From: Tenrec ecaudatus
Taxonomy: Eukaryota; Chordata; Mammalia; Afrosoricida; Tenrecidae
Assembly (NCBI RefSeq): GCF_050624435.1
Contig: NC_134539.1
Coordinates: 122,433,525 to 122,497,524 of the forward strand
Length of the DNA stretch: 64,000 nt
Direction: 5' to 3'
Positions within the stretch are counted from its first letter, which is position 1; each line of letters opens with the position of its first letter. The position numbers and the translations under genes are program-made. Below, piece after piece: positions 11,906 through 22,819 of the stretch. The notes under the pieces were generated by a model that worked only from the letters and a program-made list of their open reading frames with translations, was not told the origin of the DNA and ran no database searches.

Positions 11906-13029
11906 TTTGAATATTTTAATATATGAACAGGTTACCTCTGAGATAATGTACAAAACTGAGAATAATGTGTATTTCCAGGAAGAGAAATGAGATGGCTATG
12001 GTAGAGGAATAGGAGGAAGGCCTTTAATTGTATACTCTTTAATATGTTTTTAATTTGATAGCATGTGCCTGTATTTCCTATTAAAATTCTAAATCCATTT
12101 TTATGGAGACACAACATTTAGCACTCAGTGTCATGAGTGAAAGAATGTTGTTTGCAGTGGATAATCTGATGATACTTCATAGTCAATTAAAGAAATATTA
12201 ATTTGTTGTCAGTTTTGTAGCCTCTTGTTCTTCAGGGTGAAAAGTTTGTCTAAAAGATGATCCAATTAAAAGGAGGCTGGTGGTCAAAGGAGCTATAACT
12301 GCAGAGCAGAACACAAAGCACTAACATAATATATGATCTTCAGGGAGTAACTAAAAGCTAATTTCCACATTCCTTACATTTTTCATCATCATAGTACAAT
12401 TGTTAAAAATTTCTTGCTCCAACTGGGCAAATGATTTTCCATTAGAAGTTGTGCGATGTTTAATGTCTCATTATTAAGTCAAATTTGAATAAAGGGCAAA
12501 AAAAGAACAGGGAAACAGGGAGAAGGGACTTATTTCTGTCTTTATGAGATATTTCAATAGAAATAATGGAGTTAACAATTAAACTTTTTTCTAGATGTAT
12601 CTATGAATGTTTCTTAATTTTGAGCAACAGTGGAGCTTGTTGATCAATGATTAGCATTCAGCTAAAATGGATAAACACATTTTTAAAAACGGACTTTAAG
12701 AATCATTTTTCAGAAGCTAATAAATAACTGCATCAGAATAGTAATGCAATTAATCTGATTACAGACAAGAACCATTTTGAACAACTGCAATTCTGGCTCA
12801 TCTGATAGTTTTCCTGTTGATGAGTGCATGATTTAAAAGATTGTTTCAAATTAATATAAGTTGAATTTTTGTGACTTTTTCTGAAATGCAATAAAAATGT
12901 CATGTTAAAATAGAAGATCAAGACTGATACTAGCTATTGAAAGAATACAAATAACATTTCAGTTGCTAAGAGTTTCTTTTTCTACATAGAAATACTCTTG
13001 CTACTCTTAAGAAGTATTTTGAAGGTCTA
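11906..13029. other. AT-rich unassigned stretch
   Basis: No gene, RNA or repeat family was recognised over about 1.1 kb. Composition is strongly AT-rich and all frames are short. Confidence 0.5.
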
Positions 13030-13041
13030 TAGACAGAATTT

Positions 13042-13466
13042 CCCCCCCATGAGCAATTAAAAAAAATCATTTTATTGGATGCTCATACAACTCTTTTCAC
13101 AATCCATACATACATCAGTTGTGTAAAGCACACTTATACATTCATTGCCCTCATCATTCTCAAAACATTTGCTCTCCACTTAAGCCCCTGGCATCAGCTC
13201 CTCATTTTCCCTCTCCCTCCCACTCCCCCTCCCTCATGAACCCTTGATAATTTATAGATTATTTTGTCATATCTTACACTGTCTGATGTATCCCTTCACC
13301 CACTTTTCTGTTGTCCGTTCCCCAGGGAGGTTATATGTAGATCCTTGTAATCGGTTCCCCCTGTCCACCCCACCCTCCCTCCACTCTCCCGGTATCGCCA
13401 CTCTCCCCACTGGTCCTGAAGGGGTCATCTGTCCTGGATTCCCTGTGTTCCCAGTTCCTATCTGTG
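13042..13466 (-). mobile_element. Family A retroposon 3' fragment, antisense
   Basis: About 425 bp of the reversed family A end, from AAAAAATCATTTTATTGG to TTCCCAGTTCCTATCTG. The flanks carry the 12-bp repeat TAGACAGAATTT (13030-13041 and 13467-13478). About 17 bp of extra sequence (a C-run plus ATGAGC) separates the left repeat from the tail, so the transcript may have ended slightly past the usual site. Confidence 0.88.
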
Positions 13467-13544
13467 TAGACAGAATTTTGATTCAAGCTTTTATACAATA
13501 GTGTCATTATTTTTCATGAAGCTGTTTTCAAAAATTGAGGGTAG

Positions 13545-15224
13545 CTCACTGACCCATGGCCCTACAGGGGACAACACTGGCCTGGTCTGACTCCCTGACA
13601 CTGAGGCAAAACACTAAAGGCATGTGGCAGAGCAACAGGGGGAGCAGAGCAGAGAGCTCCCGAGGGAGGGCAAAGGATAGACTTTGGGGCCAGAGAGTGG
13701 AGGACACACCTAGAGGTCAAAAATCAGACCTTGATCTATCTACAGGTTTTTCTTTCTTCTTAAAATTTTTTCTTAAAAAAAAATTTATTCTTCTCTGGGT
13801 CATTGGCTTTCTTTTTTGTTATCATCGTTGTGTTCTCTTTTGTCACTTTGTCTTGCTTTTTTTGGTGCCTATCATTATCTCTGCAGATCTATCTAGATAA
13901 GATAGGCTGAATGAACAATCTGGAAGAGAAAACAATAGGACGGATGGTCTCAATGGGACATGGGAGAGGGGGAGGCGGGGGTAAGAAGGTGGTGTTGACC
14001 AACCCAGGGACAAGGGAGCAACAAGTGATCCAAAATTAGTGGCAAGGAGGGTGTGAGAAGCCTGGTAGGGAATCAGCAAGGGCAATGTAATTGAGAAAAA
14101 AGAAATTACTGAAACCCAAATGAAGACTGAGTATGATAGTGGGACAAGAGGAAAGTAAAAGGAACTAGGAGGCAAAGGGGTCTAAATACAGGCATGTATA
14201 TATGTAAATATATTTACATAGGATGGTGGGGAAATAGACCTACATGCATATATTTATAGGTTTAATATTAAGGCAGTGGATGGACATTGGGTCTCCACTT
14301 AAGTACTTCCTCAATGCAAGAACACTTTGTTGTATTAAACTGGCATTCCATGATGCTCACCTTCCCGACACAATTGCTGAAGACAAAGCTGGTGCATAAG
14401 CAAATGTGGTGAAGAAAGCTGATGGTGCCCGGCTATAAAAAGATATAGTGTCTGGGGTCTTAAAGGCTTGAAGATAAACAAGCAACCATATAGCTCAGAA
14501 GCAACAAAGCCACATGAAAGAAGCACACCAGCCTGTGTGACCATGAGGTGTCAAAGGGATTAGGTATCAGGCATCAAAAACCAAAAAATCATATCATTGT
14601 AAATGCGGGTGAGTGGAGAGTGGAGACCCAAAGCCCATCTGTAGGCAACTGGACATCCCCTTACTGAAGCATTGCAGGGAGGAGACGAGCCAGTCAGGTT
14701 GCAGGGTAGCAACGATGAAACATACAACTTTACTTCTTAAATGCTTCCTCCTCCCACTGTCATGATCCCAATTCTACCTTACAAATATGGCTAGACCAGA
14801 GGATGTACATTGGTACAGAGAGCAACTGGAAACAGGGAATCCAGGACAGATGACCCTTTCAGAACCAGTGGTGAGAGTAGTGGTACCTGGAGGGTAGAGG
14901 GAAGCTAGGGTAGAAAGAGGGAACCAATTCCAAGGATCTATATATAACCTCCTCCCTGGGAGATGGACACCAGGAAAGTGGGTGAAGAGAGACGTTGGGC
15001 AGTGTAAGATAGGACAAAATAATAATAATTTATAAATTATCAAGGGTTCATGAGGGAGGGGGAGTGTTGAGGGAGTGGGAAATGAGGAGCTGATATTAAA
15101 GGCTCAAGTAGAAAGCAAATGTTTTGAGAATGATGATGGCAACAAATGTACAAATGTGCTTGGCACAATGGATATATGGAGGATTGGGATAAGAATTGTA
15201 TGAACGCCCAATAAAATGATTTAA
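13545..15224 (+). mobile_element. Family A retroposon, 1.68 kb, one internal unit
   Basis: It starts at CTCACTGACCCATGGCCC, about 260 bp inside the longest copy, and runs colinearly to CAATAAAATGATTTAAAAA. One internal unit lies at about 14345-14590. The flanks AAAATTGAGGGTAG (13531-13544) and AAAACTGAAGGTAG (15225-15238) form an imperfect target duplication. It lies in opposite orientation to the copy at 13.0-13.5 kb, with only about 80 bp between them. Confidence 0.88.
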
Positions 15225-15238
15225 AAAACTGAAGGTAG

Positions 15239-15509
15239 AGCATATGAGTACTATAAACAGCCTATGAATATCTTTGCTTACAAAAGAATTAGGAGAAACA
15301 ATGATAAATGTGTGCCACTTAATGTCAGTGCATTGCAAAAGAAAATTGTAATATTTTTTATATATCTTTTAAATGTATTGTATTATCTGTTACATACATG
15401 TATGTATACAGAAGAATTCAAAAGATTCATGAAAAAATTTCATGATCTTTTAATTACATTTCCTATGAACTGTTTGAAGCCCCCTATACATCAAAATGTT
15501 TGCCATTTC
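15239..15509. other. Unassigned AT-rich stretch
   Basis: No recognisable feature; AT-rich. Confidence 0.4.
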
Positions 15510-15565
15510 TACAATTTTTTACATGTACAATTCAGTGACATTAAAACCATGCTGTGCAAACATTG

Positions 15566-15752
15566 TTGATTACTGTTGTGCCATTTTTGACTCACAGTGA
15601 CTCCATGAGACAGGGACAACATTCTCACGGAATTTCTAAAAGTTGGATGCAGATCATCAGGTCTTTGTCCTGAGGCGCCCCTTGGTGGACTCAAAGCAAT
15701 CACCTTTTGGGCAGCAGCCAAATGCTTCACTATTCTCACCACCAGGGCATCG
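15566..15752 (-). mobile_element. AfroSINE, antisense, inside L1
   Basis: Reverse tail TTACTGTTGTGCCATTTTTG, GACTCACAGTGACTCCATGA, CAGATCATCAGGTCTTTGTC, and head-end CACCACCAGGGC. The L1 sequence resumes after it. Confidence 0.75.
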
Positions 15753-15927
15753 ATGCAAGCATTATCACTCTCCATGGCCAAATTTTCATCACTCTAACAG
15801 AAACTCAGTACCCCTTAAGCAATACATTCCTTTTCCTTCCCCACTTACCTCCACCACTTTTACCTCTAAATGTTTGCCTATTCTAAAGATCGCATAGAAG
15901 CAGGCTTATACAATATTTATCCTTTTA

Positions 15928-16084
15928 AAAAATCATTTTAATGGGGGCTCATACAACTCATTACAATCCATACATACATCAATTGTGTAAAGCACATTTG
16001 TACATTCATTGCCCTCATCATTCTCAAAACATTTGTTCTCCACCTAAGCCCCTGGCATCAGCGCCTCATTTTTCCCTCCCTTCC
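15928..16084 (-). mobile_element. Family A retroposon, very short antisense copy with 17-bp duplication
   Basis: Only 157 bp of the family A terminus, with perfect flanking repeats CAATATTTATCCTTTTA (15911-15927 and 16085-16101). The uninterrupted host is L1M, which reads straight through if the insertion is removed. This is the cleanest demonstration of target-primed integration in the window. Confidence 0.95.
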
Positions 16085-16475
16085 CAATATTTATCCTTTT
16101 ATGTCTGGCGTATTTCCATTAGCATAATGTTTTCAATGCTGATCCACGTTGCAGCATATATCAGAGGCTCATTTCTTGTTATGACTGAAATGCATGCCAC
16201 TGTATTACATATCACATTTTGCTTATTCATTCATCTGTTCACAAGACACTTGAGTTGCTTCTACCTTTGGTTGTTGTGAATAGTGCTGCAGGTAACATGA
16301 GTGCGCCAGCATCCGGGTGAGTCCCCGCTTTCAATTCTTTGGGGAAGATAGCACTAGAGTGCAATGGCTGGGCCCTATGGTAATTCTATGTGAAACGTTT
16401 TCAGGAACCACTAGCCTATTTACAATCCCATCAGCAGGAGCATTCCGATTTCTTCACCCTCTAATTCCATTGGTC

Positions 16476-17049
16476 TTCCTAGGGAGTTCTTTCTTAAAAA
16501 ATCAGCATAATGCCTTCGTTTCTCTTTGCAATGGTTCAATCCTCCTTACAGGTGAAATCCAAATTCTCGGTGTGAAATACAAGGCTCTTCACTAGGGAGC
16601 CCTTTAGTCTCACCACCAGACACTCCCCATTGCACTTGACCTGGGCACCTGGTACCTTGGTTTCCCCCAATGCTTCCACTAGGCCACCTTTGATGACGAT
16701 CCCATTCTTGTTTAAATGTAATAGATAACCTGAAAAGTGATTCTGTGTAACAGGAAAAGAATGTGAGGCAGAAGGTTATCCAGAGAGATCAGAAACTAGC
16801 GCTGTCCCCTTATTAGGGTGCATTTGGTGAATGGGAAAGTTGGCACAATCACCAGAGTATTATTTGTGCTCATTTCTAACCCCCATCTTAAATGCTGGGC
16901 CATACCAACAGCAATCAAACACCAGTAAGATGACAGGTCACTAGAATTCATGGAACTGACAATGAATGATCATATTCTCTGATCTACATACAGTACTCCA
17001 ATCATTTAATTCAAGCGAAATAATCTGCATGAACTCAAATGACTATAAC
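16476..17049 (+). mobile_element. Probable L2 3' fragment (about 16530-16700) in otherwise unassigned sequence
   Basis: AAATACAAGGCTCTTCACTA, then CCACCAGACACTCCCCATTG and CACTTGACCTGGGCACCTGG resemble the end of L2. The rest of the interval, to 17049, shows nothing recognisable. Confidence 0.4.
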
Positions 17050-17285
17050 AGCATAGTTTCACATACTTTGGACATGTCAGGAGACTGAGACTCTGGAGAA
17101 GGACATCAAGCTTGGTAAAGTAGAGGGACAGCAACAAAGAGGAAGACCCTCATCAAGATGGACTGACACAGCGGCTGCAACAATGGGCTAAAGATAGCCA
17201 CTGTCGCGAGGTCGGTGTGCTTTATTCTGCTGTACATGGGGTTACGATGAACTCGAATGACTTGACAACACCTAACAACAACAGT
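17050..17285 (+). mobile_element. RTE/BovB LINE 3' end fragment
   Basis: CATACTTTGGACATGTCAGG, AGGACATCAAGCTTGGTAAA, AAAGAGGAAGACCCTCATCA, then GTTACGATGAACTCGAATGA and CACCTAACAACAACAG match the 3' region of the other RTE copies here. The AACAACAAC end is the tail shared with AfroSINE. Confidence 0.8.
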
Positions 17286-17717
17286 AAGTGCAAACACTGC
17301 AGATGCGTTGATTGACAGAATATTGTATCATGTGTGGATGCCGATGGATGAACAATGTAAGAGCAAGTTGTTAAACTTGGAAAACTAACAGAAGGAAAGT
17401 TTCTGATGCAAGATGATTATAGAATTACTGATCTTAATTAATTTAAAAAAATTACCGATCCTGTGATAGACTGTCACTAGAATGGACAATTACCTAAGAT
17501 GACTTAATTATGATTCTGCCTAAAAGCATGAGACTGCAGTGAATCACTTCTGTGCTGGAATTTTATCATCCTATTGAAAAAAGTATAAAACTTCACAGTT
17601 TTACATTTAAATTTATTATGACACATATAATGAAATGCATCCATATAAATATCAAAGTATTGGTTTACAGATGTGAAATTTTGTAATAATCTTGATTTTA
17701 TGGAATCCATGTTCTAT
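17286..17717. other. Unassigned stretch
   Basis: AT-rich, nothing recognised. Confidence 0.4.
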
Positions 17718-17902
17718 GCAACTGTTAGTGGATTATGAGTTGGGCTGCTAACCACAAGGACAGCAGTTCAAAACCTTCCATCATTCTTATGGAAAAAGCT
17801 GTGACTTTCTACTCTTTTAGAAGGTTACCCACAGGGGCAGATGTACTCTGTCCTAAAGGGTTGCTATGAGTAGGAATCAACTGAATGGCAGTGAGTTTGG
17901 AA
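17718..17902 (+). mobile_element. AfroSINE, first of a tandem pair
   Basis: GGGCTGCTAACCACAAGGAC, CAGCAGTTCAAAACC, GATGTACTCTGTCCTAAAGG, TGAGTAGGAATCAACTGAAT and GCAGTGAGTTTGG are in the normal order. The next AfroSINE starts directly at its tail. Confidence 0.85.
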
Positions 17903-18118
17903 GGAGCCCTGGTAGCGCAGTGGTTATGAGATGGCCTGTGAACTGCAAGGTCCACAGTTTGAAAACACAAGCTGTTGCCCAGGAGAAAGACGGAGCTTTC
18001 TATACCATAAAGAGTTACAGTCTCTGAAACTCAAAGGGCAGACCCTGTTCTATAGAGTCACTATGAGTTGGCATTGACTCAATGGCAATGAGTTTATTTT
18101 TTTTTCCTTTGGTTTAAA
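17903..18118 (+). mobile_element. AfroSINE, second of a tandem pair
   Basis: A well-kept tRNA-like head GGAGCCCTGGTAGCGCAGTG, then GTTATGAGATGGCC, ACCATAAAGAGTTACAGTC, GAGTTGGCATTGACTCAATG and a T-rich tail. It is integrated in the A/G-rich tail of the preceding AfroSINE. Confidence 0.9.
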
Positions 18119-18294
18119 ATAGCCTGATACAGATCGGTCAATTTTGAGGGGAAGGCAAGCTTTGACTTCTGTTCTACTTCCCTCGTACAGAATTCCAAGT
18201 GTCTCAGATTAAAGGTGATCTCAAATCTACATTTATACTCTAGTAATGAAGAGGAACCTTTTGGACAGTAGTTCCCATATTTCATTTAGAATTC
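18119..18294. other. Short unassigned interval
   Basis: No recognised feature between the AfroSINE and the provirus. Confidence 0.4.
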
Positions 18295-18347
18295 CGTGTT
18301 AGTCTGGATAGACTATAGAAACAAATCCAGAGACACTCAAATGTGTA

Positions 18348-18681
18348 TGTGGTAGTTACATAATCTGTTGTCAATTTGAGATTTTAGAAGGGGTGGAGAT
18401 TAGCCTGTCAATCAGGTCGCAGCTTGATGACCTCATTTGGAGGCGTGCAGGAGATAAATAGCTTGTTGGAGATGGGACACACGCTCCCTCCCTGTGAGAT
18501 ATTCCTGTGGATAAGATACATGGAGCTACACTAGAGCCCTGGAGCTGAAGGAATCACATGGAGACCCCTGCCAGTGCTGGGATGCTTTCTTAATATACAT
18601 TTTCTCTTTCATACAAAACTCTTTCTTACACACATATGAGTGTACATGAATTTGTTTCTCTAGTCTACCCGGGCTAACACA
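18348..18681 (+). mobile_element. Solo LTR of the same family nested in the proviral LTR
   Basis: A 334-bp LTR starting TGTGGTAGTTACATAATCTG and ending CCGGGCTAACACA, flanked by the perfect 5-bp duplication GTGTA (18343-18347 and 18682-18686). The host LTR reads through the site. About 150 bp of the LTR centre is missing compared with the copies at 22.3 kb and 23.9 kb. Confidence 0.88.
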
Positions 18682-18738
18682 GTGTATAAGAGAGAGTTCT
18701 ATATCAAAGAGCAATTGCACATTAAGAAAACTTCCCAG

Positions 18739-19316
18739 ACCTTGGGCCTCTACTCAAGCACTCCCTCAATGCATGAATACTTTCGTTTATTAAATTGGTA
18801 CTCTATGATGCTCACTCTCCCGACACAACTGCTGAAGCCAAAGTGGGTGAACAATTAAATGTGGTGAAGAAAGCTGATGGTGCCTGGCTATCAAAAGAGA
18901 TAGTGACTGGAGTCTTAAAGGCTTGAAGATAAACAAGCGGCCATCTAGCTGAGAAGCAACAAAGCCCACATGGAAGAACACACCAGCCTGTGTGAGTGAG
19001 TGATCCCAAAAGGATCAGTTATCAGGCATCAAAGAACAAAAAATCATCATATCATTGGCTGCACACCTCCATGATAGAATCGCTGAAGACAAATGGGTGC
19101 ATAAGCAAATGTGGCGAAGAAAGCTGATGGTGCCCGGCTATCAAAAGAGATAGTGTCTGGGGTCTTAAAGGCTTGAAGATAAACAAGCGGTCATCTAGCT
19201 CAGAAGCAAAAAAGCCCACATGGAAGAAGCACACCAGCCAGTGCAATCACGAGGTGCCCAAGGGACCAGGTATAAGGCATCATGCAAAAAAAAAAGAATA
19301 TGTGTATATATATATA

Positions 19317-19359
<43 letters not shown>

Positions 19360-20141
19360 GAATGAAGGGGGAAGTGCAGAGTGGAGACCCAAGGCCCAAG
19401 TGTCGGCCAATGGAGATCCCCTCATAGAGGGGTTTAGGAGAGGAGATGGGTCAGTCAGGGTGCGAGGTAGTACCGATGAAGAGCACAGCTTTCCCCCAGA
19501 TCCTGGATGCTTCCTCCCCCCAACTACCATGATCCAAATTCTACCTTGCAGGGCTGGATAGGGCAGAGGTTGTACACTGGTACATATGAGGGCTGGAGGC
19601 ACAGGGAATCCAGGGTAGATGATACCTTCAGGACCAAGGGTGTGAGGGGCGATGCTGGGAGAGTGTAGGGTGAGTGGGTTGGAAAGGGGGAACTGATTAC
19701 AGGAATCCACATGTGACCTCCTCCCTGGGAGAGGGACGGCAGAGAAGGGGGGAAGGGAGACTCCGGATAGAGCAAGATATGACAAAATAACGATGTGTAA
19801 ATTACAAAGGGCACATGAGGGATGGGGGAGCAGGGAGGGAGGGAAAAAAAAAAAAGAGGACCTGATGCAAGGGGCTTAAGTGGAGAGCAAATGCTTTGAG
19901 AATGATTGGGGCGGGGAATGTATGGATGTGCTTTATACAATTGATGTATGTATATGTATGGATTGTGATAAGAGTTGTATGAGTCCCTAATAAAATGTAA
20001 AAAAAGAAAAGGAAAAAAAAAGAAAGAAAAGAAAATGATTAGGGCAAAGAATGTACAGATGTGCTTTATACAATTGATGTATGTATATGTATGGACTGTG
20101 ATAAGCGTTGTATGAGCCCCTAATAAATTGTTAAAAAAAAA
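18739..20141 (+). mobile_element. Family A retroposon, two-unit dual-tail subfamily
   Basis: A 1403-bp insertion with a perfect 15-bp duplication AAGAAAACTTCCCAG (18724-18738 and 20142-20156), inside the MaLR LTR. It begins ACCTTGGGCCTCTACTCAAG and carries two internal units (about 18805-19050 and 19060-19290). A TA microsatellite and the CCATGATCCAAATTCTACC to purine-rich body follow. Its 3' terminus is doubled: about 97 bp at 19901-19998 recur at 20034-20131 after an A/G spacer, each ending in a TAATAAA signal. The copy at 62137-63447 has the same start and the same doubling. Confidence 0.92.
19300..19354. repeat. TA/TG microsatellite
   Basis: A run of TA dinucleotides with a few TG steps inside the family A copy, following its second unit. 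Open frames through it encode only YIYIYI-type repeats. Confidence 0.95.
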
Positions 20142-20531
20142 AAGAAAACTTCCCAGGCCAGTCTAGATCAAGTCCATAAGTTTGATATTAGTGCATATGT
20201 CCAATACCAACCTATAAATTCCTCTTCAGACTCACTCAATATATGCAATGATGCCAAATGCAGGAAGATCACAGACCAGTGGGTGGGAAGTCTTATGGAT
20301 CCAGTGACAATGAAAGCATCTCAGTACTGGCAGGGGTCTCCACGTGGCTCCTCCAGCTCTAGGACACTCCATGTGTCTTGTCAACAGGAATGTCTCACAG
20401 GCAGAGCGTGTCTGGCCTCCAGTGAGCTATTTATCTCCTGTGCCTCCAAATGAGGTCATCAATCTGTGGTCAGACTCCACCCCTTCACTCTTAATATTCT
20501 CAAATTGACACCAGATTAGGTAACTACCACA

Positions 20532-22097
20532 GACCACCCCTTGTCAACTTGACTCTTTTACACAACTCTTTAGCCACATATAATTTTAAAAGAAAGTAAC
20601 AATAAAATAATTTATGTACTTAATAGGACACAACTAAAATACATACAATTCAATATGTGCCAAAGCCTCATTTAAACATAGCATTCTATGCCTAACAATT
20701 GCAGTTAAATAACACGTATACCTTAATCCTATGACTATATTCCTCTACTTATGAAAGTTTTTGATTATCCAGTTTCTATACTGTCCACTTAAATCAACCC
20801 AGTGCTCTGAGGAGACAATCATATTCTTTGATATGAAGAATCTTCTTTCCAGTTAGAACCTTGTGAATCTGCATCCATAAGCAGTCAAATCATGACAGGC
20901 CATGCATAAAGTCATCAGCAATATGCACCAGTTCACAGGCTCAAAAATCTTCTCTTCATCTCTTTGGGTTCTGGTCAGCTCAATGTGGGCTGCCTCACTC
21001 AGCCTCCACAGAGTGCCCATTGGTCACCTCACCTTTAGACCCTGGGTGCTATCATAAATTCTCAAAAGCCCTGTACTAGGTCATAAACTTCAGACCAGTC
21101 AACCCACTCTCGTTTTCTCCTTTAGTCACTGTGAACCAGGCCCACAGGTGTCAGTGGTCAGACTGAACCCACCTCTTTATTGCTGCATTTCTCTCACTTC
21201 CACTCAACAAGTGGTCCAGGTGATCGCCTAGCAAGCATTTCAGCCTTCTCACAGGCTCCCTTCAAAGTTCAGTCATAGAGAGTCGTGGTTCCAGATTTTT
21301 CCAGCCTCAAGCAAAAACCACTAGTTCAAAATTTAAAAATCCAAAGAGTTCCTTTTTTTTGTTTTCCCCTCAATCTGCTAACAGCCCCCTAGGGAAGTCT
21401 CTTCACCTTCAAATGTCGTGAGCACTCAAGACACTGGGTGGGGCTTAACTTTTCAGATCTTTCTTTGCAGGCGTGTCCTAAACCCATTTAAAGATCAAAT
21501 TTTAATGGCTCAAAGCAAGTGGGCTTACAAGCTCTCTATTTTCATACTTCCCAATAATCATTTCTATCAATCATTATATCAACATTAATGAGCAGAAGAA
21601 ATCAGTATAAACAAAGTAGAATTAGATACTAAACTCAATTCTTAAGACAGTCATGTTTAATCCTTATTTAGCTTATCTTAATCCTTAGTTAAACTATTCT
21701 ATTGACACAAAATATGGTCTTAGGCCTCTGACTGAATCAAGCCAGAGCCAGGCTTTCTGTCAGCCATTTTGACCTTCTGTCAGCCATTTTCACTAAGCAA
21801 CATGGTCTCTAAGAAATTGAAGGGCTATTTCTACCCCTGAGCTCAAAACATACATTAACAATATTCATTTTTGTCATTTCACACAGGAATAACCAAAGAC
21901 AACAACCAAACAAAATAATCAAAGCTTTAACTTCCGATATTCTTTCCAGAAAACAATCCAGTAAACTGCATGGCCATATCTGACCTTTGGCTACCCAAAG
22001 AAGAAAACCTACCATGAGGCAGAGGTCAAAAAAGCATCAATTCTCCATCTATATGATTTGTTTCTCTAGTGCCCCACTCCCAAGGTACCACAATGTT
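20532..22097 (-). mobile_element. Internal region of the MaLR-like provirus
   Basis: About 1.57 kb of non-coding sequence between the two antisense LTRs. No frame is long and no gag, pol or env motif is visible. The primer-binding-like site lies at about 22071-22095, next to the 5' LTR. A 149-bp family A insertion has duplicated part of it. Confidence 0.65.
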
Positions 22098-22246
22098 CCA
22101 AGGGCTTAAATAGAAAGAAACGATTTTTTAAATGATGATGGTAACATATGTACAAATGCGCTTGACACAATGTATATATGTATGTATGTATGTATGTATT
22201 GTGATAAGAACTGTAGGAGCCCCAACAAAATTATTATTTTTTTTAA
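22098..22246 (+). mobile_element. Family A retroposon, short 3' fragment
   Basis: GGGCTTAAATAGAAAG, ATGATGATGGTAACATATG, TATGTATTGTGATAAGAAC and GGAGCCCCAACAAAATTATT are the family A end with a mutated poly(A) signal. The flanks AAGGTACCACAATGTT and AAGGTGCCATAATGTG form a diverged duplication. A short TATG run lies at 22171-22199. Confidence 0.82.
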
Positions 22247-22747
22247 AAGGTGCCATAATGTGTTAGTCTGGGTAGACTACAGAAACATCCAGATACTCTC
22301 ATATGTGTATAAGAGAGAGTTTTATATCAAAGAGCAATTGTACATTTAGAAAACACCCCAGCCCAGTCTAGATCAAGTCCATAATATTATGTCCGATACT
22401 AATCTATAAATTCCTCTTCAGACTCACGCACCACATTCAATGATGCTAAAGACAGGAAGATCACTGGCTAGTAGGTGGGAAGTCTTGTGGATCCAGTGGC
22501 AAAGGAAGCATCTTTGAACTGGCCGGGGTGTTCATGTGGCTCCTCCAGCTCTAGGACTCTAGCATAGCTCCGTGTGTCTTCTCAAATGGAATGTCTCACA
22601 GACAAAGTGTGTCTTGTCTCCAGCAAGCTATTTATCTCCTGCACGCCTCCGAATGAAATCATCAAGCTGTGGTCAGATTGACAGGCTAGACTTCACCTTT
22701 TCACCCTTAATATCCTGAAGTTGACATCGGATTATGTAACTACCACA

Positions 22748-22819
22748 AATCCCATCTTCAGTTTAGAATCTTGTTTGAGGCATTAAAAAGAATAACACAT
22801 CAGGTTGAAAGAGCCCCTA
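22748..22819. other. Short unassigned interval
   Basis: Flank between the provirus and the mariner remnant; nothing recognised. Confidence 0.4.

Larger units (their letters stand above)
15510..16475 (-). mobile_element. Ancient L1 (L1M class), antisense, twice interrupted
   Basis: Reverse L1 motifs appear in order: ACATGTACAATTCAGTGACA, AACAGAAACTCAGTACCCC, TTAGCATAATGTTTTCAATG, GCTTATTCATTCATCTGTTC, TTGTTGTGAATAGTGCTGCA, CCCTATGGTAATTCTATGTG, AATCCCATCAGCAGGAGC. It hosts an antisense AfroSINE and a short antisense family A copy. Confidence 0.8.
18295..22747 (-). mobile_element. MaLR/ERVL-like LTR retrotransposon (provirus), antisense
   Basis: Two antisense LTRs (18295-20531 once later insertions are discounted, and 22259-22747) enclose about 1.55 kb of non-coding internal sequence. 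Read on the minus strand, each LTR runs from TGTGGTAGTTAC to CTAACACA. Directly inside the right-hand (5') LTR is a primer-binding-like stretch, TGGTACCTTGGGAGTGGGG on the minus strand, which resembles the ERVL/MaLR leader. The lack of gag or pol and the short internal region fit the non-autonomous MaLR group. A possible 5-bp duplication (ATTCC/AATCC) flanks it. It contains a solo LTR (18348-18681) and family A copies (18739-20141, 22098-22246). Confidence 0.78.

Noticed and set aside
17718-18118. tRNA genes suggested by the heads of the AfroSINEs
   Set aside because: The tRNA-like parts are fused to SINE bodies and RTE-like tails; no stand-alone cloverleaf was seen.
19195-19785. Open frame of 196 codons on the minus strand
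   Set aside because: It runs through the TA microsatellite (YIYIYI) and antisense family A sequence; it is a by-product of the repeat.
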